From contig JAEZIF010000296.1 in the NCBI GenBank assembly GCA_023416135.1, forward strand, positions 1 through 64,000: a DNA stretch of 64,000 nucleotides, in the 5' to 3' direction. This stretch comes from Pseudomonadota bacterium (lineage in GTDB: Bacteria; Pseudomonadota; Alphaproteobacteria; Reyranellales; Reyranellaceae). Shown one piece after another: positions 53,266-62,100 of the stretch. The notes under the pieces are model-generated. The model saw nothing but the letters and a program-made list of their open reading frames with translations. It was not told the DNA's origin and did not search any database. Made by a program: the position numbers and the translations under genes. Each line of letters opens with the position of its first letter. The first letter of the stretch is position 1.

Positions 53266-53913
53266 ATGCCGACAAGACTTAACATTGGCTGTGGTCGCTC
53301 GCCGACGCCGGACTGGATCAATTACGACAATTCACCCTCGGTCTGGTTGGCACGCTGGCCGTTGATGGCGCCGTTGCTGGCGTGGCTCGGGCTGATCGAC
53401 CAGCACGCCCTTGCCTTCGTCGCGTTCTGCCGCAGCCATCACATCCTGCATGCCGATGCGGCGCGCCGCATTCCCCATGACACTGGCACCGTCGATGCGA
53501 TTTACACCTCACACATGCTGGAGCATCTCGACCGTGCCGAGGCACGGTCGTTCCTCGCCGAGTGCCGGCGCGTATTGAAACCGGGCGGCATCGTGCGGCT
53601 GGCCGTGCCGGACCTGCGCAATGCGATCGACGAATATCTTCAGCGGAGCGATGCCGACAGTTTCCTGCTCCGTCTGCAGTTCGATCTCGACAAGCCGCGC
53701 CGGCCGGCGGCCCGGCTGCGCCGCATGGTGAGCGGTGGCCGCGGCCATCACTGGATGTATGACCGCGATTCCCTGACGGCTCTGGTCGTGGCCGCTGGAT
53801 TCGTCAAGGTCGAGCCGGCGATAGCCGGGCGCACCCGAATTGTCGATCCGGGTCGGCTCGACCTCGACGAGCGTGAGGACGACCGCCTCTGCCTCGAGGC
53901 GCGGCGTCCCTAG
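53266..53913 (+). CDS. SAM-dependent methyltransferase (Methyltransf_11 type)
   Basis: A 215-residue enzyme. RLNIGCGRSPTPDWINYDN binds SAM, IYTSHMLEHLDRAEARSFLA and RVLKPGGIVRLAVPDL are family segments, paralogous to 26911-27633. It starts one base after the phosphatase gene. A glycan O-methyltransferase role is inferred from the operon. Confidence 0.85.
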   Translation: MPTRLNIGCGRSPTPDWINYDNSPSVWLARWPLMAPLLAWLGLIDQHALAFVAFCRSHHILHADAARRIPHDTGTVDAIYTSHMLEHLDRAEARSFLAECRRVLKPGGIVRLAVPDLRNAIDEYLQRSDADSFLLRLQFDLDKPRRPAARLRRMVSGGRGHHWMYDRDSLTALVVAAGFVKVEPAIAGRTRIVDPGRLDLDEREDDRLCLEARRP

Positions 53914-53996
53914 AGCCGGCTCACGCAAACGTAAGCGGTCGTGTAGCTGCGACCGTGGCAGGCTCCCGCATCGCCGACAACAAAAGGGAGCGTCCG

Positions 53997-54614
53997 ATGA
54001 CAACCGTTCGTTCGATGCTGGCAGGGGTGGTCGCGCTGGTTGCGTTCTCGGGGATCGTCGCCGACGCGCTGGCGCAGAGCCCGCCGACTCGGCTGCGCGG
54101 ATCGATCGCGGCAATCGATGGCAAGACCGCGACCATTGCCACGCGCGAGGGCACGTCAGTGCCTGTGAAGCTCGCCGACAACTGGGTGGTCATGCTGGTA
54201 AGCCCGATGACCATGGCGGACATCAAGGAGAACAGCTTCGTCGGCGTCGCTTCCATGAAGGGGCCGGACGGCACGCTGAACGCGCTCGAGGTGTTGATCT
54301 TCCCGGAAGCCGCACGCGGCTCCAACGAAGGCCACTATCCCTGGGACCTTCAGCCCGAAAGCATGATGACCAACGCCTCGGTGGCTACGGCCGCCGCCGC
54401 GCCCGACGGCCAGACATTGACCCTGAAGTACAAGGACGGCACACAAACGATAAAGGTCAAGCCCGGCACGCCCATCGTCACCTTCGCGCCGGGTGAGCGG
54501 GCCGACGCCAAGGTCGGCGCGAAGGTCTTTCTTGCGGCCACGAAGGGCGCTGACGGGGGCCTGTCCGCCGCGCGGCTGCTGGTGGGCAAGGATGGACTAA
54601 CGCCGCCAATGTGA
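53997..54614 (+). CDS. Secreted hypothetical protein (DUF5666-like beta domains)
   Basis: The 205-residue protein has a signal peptide ending ADALAQ and then repeated beta-rich segments of the kind G-S-I-A-A-I-D-G-K-T and TLKYKDGTQTIKVKPGT, followed by GAKVFLAATKGADGG. This resembles DUF5666-like periplasmic OB-fold domains. GGGAG upstream of ATG 53997 sets the start. It follows the methyltransferase after 83 bases and may be its own unit. Confidence 0.65.
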   Translation: MTTVRSMLAGVVALVAFSGIVADALAQSPPTRLRGSIAAIDGKTATIATREGTSVPVKLADNWVVMLVSPMTMADIKENSFVGVASMKGPDGTLNALEVLIFPEAARGSNEGHYPWDLQPESMMTNASVATAAAAPDGQTLTLKYKDGTQTIKVKPGTPIVTFAPGERADAKVGAKVFLAATKGADGGLSAARLLVGKDGLTPPM

Positions 54615-54653
54615 GCGTTCGGTACGGTATCGAACAAAAGGTTCGTTCAGCAG

Positions 54654-54675
54654 CGCGCTTCGAATCCGAAGCGCG
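54654..54675 (+). repeat. Perfect 9-bp hairpin downstream of 53997-54614
   Basis: CGCGCTTCG-AATC-CGAAGCGCG forms a strong stem loop 39 bases after the stop of the preceding gene. No T-tract follows on either strand, so it is at best an incomplete terminator. Confidence 0.5.
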
Positions 54676-54794
54676 GGGGGCCGTCCTGAACATCCACGTG
54701 AGCGGGGCTCGCGCTCTGGAAGTGTGTCCGCGTCACAAAAAGGTTTCGGAGGAAACAGGCAAGGACGACGAGCGAAAAATTGGCTTCGCGCGCA

Positions 54795-54840
54795 CCCCCA
54801 TATATGTAGTCGTAGCAAGGCTTTGCGACTACAATGGGGG
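54795..54840. promoter_or_regulatory. Nested inverted repeat upstream of barrel gene
   Basis: CCCCCAT (54795-54801) pairs with ATGGGGG (54834-54840), enclosing GTAGTCG (54806-54812) pairing with CGACTAC (54826-54832). It lies 30 bases before the barrel start at 54871, within an AT-richer segment. It could be an operator or a 5' leader structure. Confidence 0.5.
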
Positions 54841-54870
54841 TTGGCGATTCCAATGAAAGCCGGAGATACA

Positions 54871-56205
54871 ATGAACACTCAACGTGTCCTCCGAGTTTGC
54901 TGCATCGCAATGATGTTCGCGGGGATGAGTTGCCCGACAGCGCAGACTATGGCCCAAGTCGCCCAAGTCCCGGGGGCGGTCGGCCAGCCTCAGCAGCGAG
55001 ACGAACGGCCAGATGTTCGAGCACCCGTCGTGCGCGAATCGGAAGATTACGAGGCCAAGGGTGTGCGGGTGGGAGGATTCAGGTTCTTCGGCTCGCTCGA
55101 GGCCGACGAAGTCTTCAACGACAACATCAATGCGACTTCCAATTCGGTAGGAAAGCAGGCCGCATTCATTCAGCTGATCAATCCGACCATGGAACTGAAG
55201 TCGGATTGGAACAACCACATGCTGAATGCCTACGCCAAGGCCGGCATTGGGCTCTATAGCGTGAATCCATCGCTGAACGACTACCAGGACGTCTCGGTCG
55301 GTGCGGACGGCCGTCTTGACATCCAGCGCAACTGGAACGTCTATGGCGGCGCCTCATGGAATCGGCGCCATGATGAATTCGGCACGCCCAATACGCCGAA
55401 CGGCATCGGGCTGCCGGTCACCGTGTATAACCAGACCAGCGCCAACGTCGGCTATTTTCAGGCGTTCAACCGCCTCAACGTGCGTCTCGACGGCCGCTTC
55501 GACAACTATAACTACTTCAACAACGGCCTGGGGCCGAATCAGGGCGTCATCCCCAACAGCGATCGCAATCGCAACGAATGGCGCGAAGCATTGCGCTTCG
55601 GCTACGAGTTCTCGCCGGGCTATGAGGTCTGGGTGCGCGGCAGCCTCAATCAGCGACGGTACTTCCAGCTCGATTCTTCCGGTCTCGATCGCTCATCGAA
55701 CGGATTTGATGTCGTGGGCGGGATGATCATCGACCTCGGAGGTATCACGGCTCTGGAGGTGTTCGCCGGCTACCTGCAGCAGACGTATGTTTCCGGTCAA
55801 TTCTCCAACATCAGCACGCCGACCTTCGGACTGGTCGGATACTGGAATCCGATACGCGACCTCTGGGTAAAGCCCTTCATTCGCCGCACTGTCGACGATT
55901 CGGCGTTCACGGGATCAGCTGCCTATCTCAGCACGACCGGCGGCTTGGACGTGAACTACAATGTCCGGCCCAATATTCGCCTCGACGCCCATGCCGATTA
56001 CGCCATCGCCGACTACTCGGCGCTGAGCGCGGGCGGCAGCAACCAGTACGACCAGTATCTCACCTTGCGCGTGGGAGTGATGTACCTGCCGACGGCCAAT
56101 TTTTTTGTCGGGCCGGTGTACCAATTCATCAACCGTACCTCGAACCAGTTCGACGGAGACTACAACCAGAACGTGGTCATGCTGAGGCTCGGCGCCAGGC
56201 TCTAG
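54871..56205 (+). CDS. Outer-membrane beta-barrel protein (BBP2_2-like)
   Basis: The 444-residue product has a signal peptide (cleavage near TMAQVAQ) and repeated amphipathic strands such as LEADEVFNDNINATSNSVGK, ELKSDWNNHMLNAYAKAGIG and the end NVVMLRLGARL. It aligns throughout with the barrel at 47948-49303, so the two are paralogues. The GGAG site six bases before ATG 54871 fixes the start. It is monocistronic, and its stop overlaps the convergent CDP-alcohol phosphatidyltransferase stop by CTAG. Confidence 0.82.
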   Translation: MNTQRVLRVCCIAMMFAGMSCPTAQTMAQVAQVPGAVGQPQQRDERPDVRAPVVRESEDYEAKGVRVGGFRFFGSLEADEVFNDNINATSNSVGKQAAFIQLINPTMELKSDWNNHMLNAYAKAGIGLYSVNPSLNDYQDVSVGADGRLDIQRNWNVYGGASWNRRHDEFGTPNTPNGIGLPVTVYNQTSANVGYFQAFNRLNVRLDGRFDNYNYFNNGLGPNQGVIPNSDRNRNEWREALRFGYEFSPGYEVWVRGSLNQRRYFQLDSSGLDRSSNGFDVVGGMIIDLGGITALEVFAGYLQQTYVSGQFSNISTPTFGLVGYWNPIRDLWVKPFIRRTVDDSAFTGSAAYLSTTGGLDVNYNVRPNIRLDAHADYAIADYSALSAGGSNQYDQYLTLRVGVMYLPTANFFVGPVYQFINRTSNQFDGDYNQNVVMLRLGARL

Positions 56206-56915
56206 CGCGGCGGCTGGCCGTCGGTGCGGCGGGACCCGGGGAGGTCCCGCTGTGCGAGCCTGCGGCTTTCGGCGATCAGCGTCAGGACGTACAGGCCGAT
56301 GTTGGTCGCGATCCATAGCAGTCCGAAGAGGTCGGCGTAGGTGACGGCCATGCCAGCGGCTTGGAACGGCCAGGGCGGCACGAAAAAGAACAGGGCGTTG
56401 GCGATCAGGAACAGGCAGCGTACTTCGGTCAGGCCCATGCCGCCGGTTGCCAAGTGAAAGACGCCGGTCGCTTTCATCCTCAGCAGCGACTGCACCGTCA
56501 TCATCAAATAGGTGGCGAACCCCAGCATGACAATCTCGGGCCGGATGTACCCCGATGCCGCCAGCCCTACGGCGAACAGAAGCTGCGAAATCACGTCGAT
56601 CGACTGATCGAGAAAGAAGCCATAGACCGGCCGCTCGATCCGTCTCGCGCGGGCGACATGGCCGTCGAGTGAATCGCCGAGCCAGTTGACGACGAGACCG
56701 ACATTCACAAGCCACAGTGCGATCGGATGATGTGCCGCAAGGAGATAACCCGCCAGGGCCAGGATTGCGCCGCCAAGCCCGAGCGCCGTTAGCCGGTCGG
56801 GTGTAAGCCACAATGGTGTCCTCGGCGTCAGCCACGCCAGAGCCCGGCGCTCGGCGGTCGACAACAGGCCGCTGTTCGACCGGGTCGTGGCGGAGGAGAT
56901 GTCGCGGTCTGTCAT
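56202..56915 (-). CDS. CDP-alcohol phosphatidyltransferase family protein
   Basis: The 237-residue membrane enzyme has about six helices and the complete CDP-AP signature: DSLDGHVAR, then a nine-residue stretch and GFFLDQSIDV (D-x2-DG-x2-AR-x9-G-x3-D-x3-D). The family moves a phospho-alcohol headgroup from a CDP-activated donor to an alcohol acceptor. The acceptor and donor are unknown. It is last in the polyketide synthase operon, coupled by ATGA overlap to the dehydrogenase, so it may add the headgroup to the product made by the operon. Confidence 0.9.
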   Translation of the reverse strand: MTDRDISSATTRSNSGLLSTAERRALAWLTPRTPLWLTPDRLTALGLGGAILALAGYLLAAHHPIALWLVNVGLVVNWLGDSLDGHVARARRIERPVYGFFLDQSIDVISQLLFAVGLAASGYIRPEIVMLGFATYLMMTVQSLLRMKATGVFHLATGGMGLTEVRCLFLIANALFFFVPPWPFQAAGMAVTYADLFGLLWIATNIGLYVLTLIAESRRLAQRDLPGSRRTDGQPPR

Positions 56916-57736
56916 TCTGTCGGCGAGGCGACGTGGAAGCGCGTAGCGCGCGCACCCCGTCGACGCATGAACTCCGGGACGAGCAGACTGAGCCTCGTCA
57001 GCCAGAAGGGAACGACCGGAAAGCCGATCAACGGCCTGTTACGCTCGAGTCCGTCGATGATGCGCGTCGCCGCTTCTTGCTCGGACATCTCGCCGGGACG
57101 AGGTCCGAGATGGATGCGGGCCATCGCGGTCGAGACGAATCCCGGGCAAGCTACCACGACCCTGACGCCGTCTTCTTCGACAGTGTCCCGCAGCGCCAGA
57201 CCGTACGACACCAATCCCGCTTTGGAAGCCGAATAGGCGGGAGCGTCGGCCAGCGGCACGAAGCCGGCGAGCGACGACACGAGGACAATGCTTCCGCGCC
57301 GGCGTCGCCGCATGGCGGGCAGGACGGCATGGACTGTGGCTACTGTCGCCAGAAGATTGATTTCGAGAACCTGCCGAGCAGTATCGCCGGTTTCCGTGAG
57401 CTGATCGGCACGGCGGCCGTCGAGGATGCCGGCATTGGCGATCAGGAGGTCCGTGGCGTGATCCCGGTCGAAGGCCTCAAGGAACCCCGTGAGGCGGCCG
57501 GTGTCGCGGATGTCGAGGCAGCCGGTCCGGCAAGCACTTCCGGATGCGGCACAGTCCGCTGCGACAGCGGCCAATCGTTCCTCGTTGCGGCCCACGAGGC
57601 CCAGCACGCGGCCAGGTCCACTCAATTGTCGGGCAAGCGTCGCGCCGATACCGCTGGAAGCCCCCGTTATAATGATCGCCTTGAAGTCCACGTGCAAAAG
57701 CCCGTCAGGTCCGTCGTGCGGCGATTCATAGCCCAC
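56912..57736 (-). CDS. Short-chain dehydrogenase/reductase
   Basis: The 274-residue classical SDR has the NAD(P) motif ITGASSGIG, the NAG strand LLIANAGIL, catalytic Ser in IVLVSSLAG and YSASK (Tyr-x3-Lys). A C-terminal hydrophobic stretch (FPVVPFWLTRLSLLVPEFM) suggests membrane association, as in 3-ketosphinganine reductases. It follows the alpha-oxoamine synthase by 20 bases, so reduction of the 3-keto group of its product is a natural hypothesis. The start may instead be GTG 57691, just before the Rossmann strand. Confidence 0.88.
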   Translation of the reverse strand: MGYESPHDGPDGLLHVDFKAIIITGASSGIGATLARQLSGPGRVLGLVGRNEERLAAVAADCAASGSACRTGCLDIRDTGRLTGFLEAFDRDHATDLLIANAGILDGRRADQLTETGDTARQVLEINLLATVATVHAVLPAMRRRRRGSIVLVSSLAGFVPLADAPAYSASKAGLVSYGLALRDTVEEDGVRVVVACPGFVSTAMARIHLGPRPGEMSEQEAATRIIDGLERNRPLIGFPVVPFWLTRLSLLVPEFMRRRGARATRFHVASPTE

Positions 57737-57756
57737 CGCAGCCGCCGAGAAGCGGC

Positions 57757-59124
57757 TCAGCGCTTCGTCACCAGAGAAACCAGGGGAGGGCCGTTGCGGA
57801 CCCTCGCAAGTTCCTCGGCGACAACGTCGAGCACATCATTGATCTGCTCGGGCGTGTGCTCGCTGGTCAGGAAGAATCGCAACCGCGCCTGGTTCTCGGC
57901 GACGCCCGGGAAGAAGGCCGGCACGACGTTGTAGCCGCGCGCCAGCAACCGCTCGGACAGGATCACGGCATGCGGCGAATTGCCGATCATGACGGGAACC
58001 ACGGCGGCGCCGATGCTGAGGCCGGTATCGAGGTCGCGCTCCTTCGCGCCACGCAGGAAGGTGCGGCCGTTCTCGCGCAACCTTGCCAGCCGCCAAGTCT
58101 CCTGCCGCATGATGTCGACAGCGGCATGGGCCGCCGCTGCGACGGGCGGAGAAAGGCCGACGCTGAACACGAAGCCCGGCGTTGCGTCCCTCAGTATCTC
58201 GATCAGGGGACGACAGCCAGCGATATAGCCACCCATTGCGGCCAGCGCCTTGCTGAGCGTCCCCATCCAGATGTCGACGTCGGCGGGGGCTATGCCTTGT
58301 TCCTCGGCAATGCCCCGACCGGTCGCGCCCAGCACGCCGACCGAATGCGCCTCGTCGACCATCAGCCAGGCATCGTATCGGCGCTTGAGCTTGACGAGGG
58401 CGGCCAGATTGGGAACGTCGCCATCCATGCCATAGAGACCCTCGACAACGACCAGGGCCCGGCGATGCCGCGCGCGGTTGAGGCGAAGCGTCCGCTCGAG
58501 CGCCTCCAGGTCACCGTGCGGGAACAGGATCCGCTTGGCGCCGGACAGGCGCACGCCCTCCATGATGCTGTTGTGGACGACGGCATCGCCGATCACGAGG
58601 TCCTCAGGCCCCATCAGGGCGCCGATGACCGACACGTTGGTGGCATGGCCGCTGACGAAGGCAAGGGCGTCCTCCGTGCCGTGCAGCCGCGCCAGCGCGG
58701 CATCGAGATCGCGATGGAGCTGGCGCTCGCCGCCCGCCAGTCGGCTGGCCGACACCGATGTTCCGAAACATTCGATGGCTGCCTTGGCGGCGGCCGCGAC
58801 GGACTCGTGTCCGTTCAAGCCGAGATAGTCGTAGGAGGAGAAGTTCACGATAGTCCGCCCCTCGATCGAGGTCGTGGCGCAGGCGCGGCCATCGTGCAGG
58901 CGATAGAATGGGCTGGCGATGCCGGTGATGTCGCCGACAGCGCGTTTGACCTTCAGAATTTCGTACTCCGGCAAATCGTCGAACCGCATGTCCGAGCGCC
59001 GCGGAGGGAAAGTGCGATGCGCCACGACGGAGGCGAGTTGCGGTGCCGATTCGTGGGGGGCCTTCAGGAAATCGCGCACTCTGTCGACCGTCTCCTGGGC
59101 GCCGGTACGGTTGTACGCGCTCAT
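57757..59124 (-). CDS. Alpha-oxoamine synthase (PLP, SPT/KBL/AONS family)
   Basis: The 455-residue enzyme belongs to the family that condenses an acyl thioester with an amino acid with loss of CO2. It shows FSSYDYLGLNGHESV, ASRLAGGERQLHRDLD, the PLP-stacking region VHNSIMEGVRLSG, DEAHSVGVLGATGRG and the Schiff-base Lys in TLSKALAAMGGY. A 45-residue N-terminal extension precedes the core. The ATGA overlap with the polyketide synthase and the absence of a visible thioesterase suggest it releases the polyketide from the acyl carrier protein, as in the sphinganine-analogue toxins of fungi. The amino acid (Ser, Ala or Gly) is not predictable here. Confidence 0.92.
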   Translation of the reverse strand: MSAYNRTGAQETVDRVRDFLKAPHESAPQLASVVAHRTFPPRRSDMRFDDLPEYEILKVKRAVGDITGIASPFYRLHDGRACATTSIEGRTIVNFSSYDYLGLNGHESVAAAAKAAIECFGTSVSASRLAGGERQLHRDLDAALARLHGTEDALAFVSGHATNVSVIGALMGPEDLVIGDAVVHNSIMEGVRLSGAKRILFPHGDLEALERTLRLNRARHRRALVVVEGLYGMDGDVPNLAALVKLKRRYDAWLMVDEAHSVGVLGATGRGIAEEQGIAPADVDIWMGTLSKALAAMGGYIAGCRPLIEILRDATPGFVFSVGLSPPVAAAAHAAVDIMRQETWRLARLRENGRTFLRGAKERDLDTGLSIGAAVVPVMIGNSPHAVILSERLLARGYNVVPAFFPGVAENQARLRFFLTSEHTPEQINDVLDVVAEELARVRNGPPLVSLVTKR

Positions 59125-62100
59125 CGTGGTCCCTCCAGTTCGCGGACCCTTTCGAGCACCGCAGCGACGGCCGCGTGCTGGTCATCGAGGCCTGTCGCTT
59201 GGGCCTCGGCGGCGGCGTGGCTCGCCGCCAACGCCATGAGGCTGCTGGGCAGCGACTGCTCCGGGCTCTCGCCGGTAATCAACGGCAGCATGCGCCGGGC
59301 GACATCCATGGGGGCAATGCCGCTCGACAGTGACATCATGGGCAGGGTGATGCCGAGCGACTCCTCGACGGTGGTCCGCAACTCGAGCATCATCAGCGAG
59401 TCCATGCCGATCTCCGCGAGCGGACGATGACGGTCGATCTCCTTGGGAGGCAGACGCAACACGCGCGCGATCTCCTCGACGACGATGTCGGCCAGGCCGT
59501 CGATCGCTTCGTCCGGGGCAAGTGCACGCAGGCGCTCGATGATGGCGGCGCCTTCCGCGACTTGGCGAGTTCCAGCCGCGGCGCCGATATTGCCGAACGT
59601 CGGGCTGCGGACCGCCGCGAGTTCGCGCTTGGCCATGGCCCAGTCCATGCGGGCAATGGCGCTGGAGGCAGTTGTCTGCCGGCCGTCGGCGTCATGAAGC
59701 CAGTCCAGCCCGTCGAGCGCGGTCTGCGCTGTAATCAGGCTCGAAGCGAAGCGCTTCTTGAGGGTGATGTCGGCTGCGATGTTGCGCGACAGGTAGCCGG
59801 CATCCTCGATGCCGCCCCATGCGACGGCGAGGGCCGGGACGCCACGCTTCTGCAGGCGCCGAGCCAAACCTTCCAGGAAGCCGTTGGCGGCAACATAGTT
59901 GAACTGGCCTGGATTGCCGAAAAGGGTCGTCGCCGAGGAGTAGAAGAGAAGGTAGTCGAGGTCGAGATTGGCTGCGACGCGCTCCAGGTTGAGGGCGCCG
60001 CGGACCTTGGGCTGCATGACGATCTCGATCGCCGTCGCATCCATGCCCTCGATCAGGCGATCGTCGAGGACCATGGCGGCGTGGACAATGCCTTTGATCG
60101 GGCCTCGTGCGGCCAGACGCTGCAGGCTATCGGCGAGCGCGGCTGCGTCTGACACGTCGAGCCGTTCGACGGTGACGTCGATTCCGCGAATGCGCCAGGC
60201 TTCGACCTTTGCGAGATCGTCCTCCCCGAGTTGGGCGCTGCGGCTGGCCAGGACCAGTCGCGTTGCACCCCGTTCGACCAGCCAGGCGGCGGTCGAGAGG
60301 CCAAACCCACTGGTGCCGCCGATGACGAGATGGATAGCGTCCGTTGCGACGGGAAACTTGCCGCTGCCGGCGATCCAGGCGCTGGGCTGCCGGGGCGCGG
60401 TGACGACGATCTTGCCGATGTGACCGGACCGCTGCATCAGGCGGAAAGCATCGGCAATGTGATCGGCGTCGAAAGCGCGATAGGGCAGGGGCACGAGAGC
60501 ACCCGTGACGAAGAGCTCAATCAGTTCGGCGAACAGCCGTTGTGCCAAGTCCTCGTGCTCGCCGATCAACTGGTCGATGTCGACGCCGAAATAGGAGAGG
60601 TTGCGCCGCAGGGGACGCAGTCCGAGATGCGTGTTTCCGTAGAAGTCGCGCTTGCCGAGCTCGATGAAGCGGCCGAATGGCCGCAGGCAATCCATGGATC
60701 GCGCCATGGCTTGGCCGGCCAGGGAGTTCAACACGATGTCGACTCCCTTGCCGCCGGTGTATTCGGCGATCTCATCGGCGAACGATAGGCTGCGCGAACT
60801 ACAGACGAAGTCGACGCCCAGATTGCGCAAGAAGGCGCGCTTTTCGTCGCTGCCAGCAGTGGCGATCACCTTGGCGCCGCGATGGCGTGCAATCTGGATG
60901 GCAGCGAGGCCGACAGCTCCTGCACCGCCGTGGATCAGCACGATCTCGCCGGCGCGAAGCTGTCCGAGGTGGGCCAGTGAATAGTACGCGGTGAGGAAGG
61001 CCACCGGGATTGAGCACGCCGCCTCGAACCCAATTCCAGCCGGCAGCGGGCTGACGGCAAAAGCGGGCGCCACCACGCGGCTGGAGAAGGCGTGGGAGGC
61101 GAAGGCGATAACGCGGTCACCAACCTTGAAGGTTTCGACGCCGTCGCCCGTCCGAACCACGGTTCCGGCGCATTCCATGCCGAGGCCCGGCCCGGCATAG
61201 CCATCTTCCAGCGCTTCTTCGGGCAGCAACCGCAAATTCCACATGACGTCGCGGAAGTTCAATCCCGTAGCCGCAACGTCGATCTCCACCTCGCCTGATT
61301 GTGGCTCCCGGCGCGGGGCGGCAGTCCATGCCAGGCCGCTGCGTCCATGATCATGGCTGCTGGCCAGGACGATGGACGTTTCATCTGCGGTTTTGTGGCC
61401 GTGCCTCGAAGCAACGCGACCGGTGCGTACGCGGAATACACTGCGCTTTTCGCCGCTCATGAAGATTTCGCGCTCTTCATCGGGCGTCAGCAGTTCCCCG
61501 GCGACCTGCTCGAGCGTCGTCGACATTGCGCCGGCAAGGCCAAGGCAGCGGATGGGCAAGCCAGCGTATTCGTTCTGGGCCACGCGCATGGCAGCCGTGA
61601 CGGCGCACCATTCCGGGAGTTCGAGCGGAGACGCCGTGACGGCGTGTTCCCCGAAGTCCATCACGACCCACAGTCGGCAGGGATCGGCGGCAAGCTTGCG
61701 GCAGCGTTCGGCGAGGCCCGCCAGATGGTCGAGGAGAGACTTGGCGGCCGCGTCGGGATCGGTCGGGACATGGATCAGCCAGGCCACGTCGGTCACGGCC
61801 GGAGTGCCGTCAGCCGCCGGATGATCATGGTGATGAAGGCGGTTGCGCAGGCCGTCGAACCGCGAGCCGGACTTCGGAACGTCGCCTTCCCAGGAAATGA
61901 TGGGCAACTCGCCCGAGGTGGGTGCAGCGACCTTCGCGCGGGTGCCGGCGACGCCTCGGACCATCACGCCAATGCGCACGTCGCCCAGGATGGGTGTCGC
62001 CAGTACCTCGTCGAACCCGGCGGCCTCCCACTCGTCGACCCACTCCTGGCCGGTCAGCAGGGCGCCGACGGGGAATTCGGTATTGGCCGAGCGCGTCCAC

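Noticed and set aside
21264..54614. An exosortase (XrtA/PEP-CTERM) exopolysaccharide system, since asparagine synthase, Wzz/BY-kinase and barrel genes also occur there.
   Set aside because: I see no exosortase, PEP-CTERM protein, or PrsK/PrsR-type regulators in the window.
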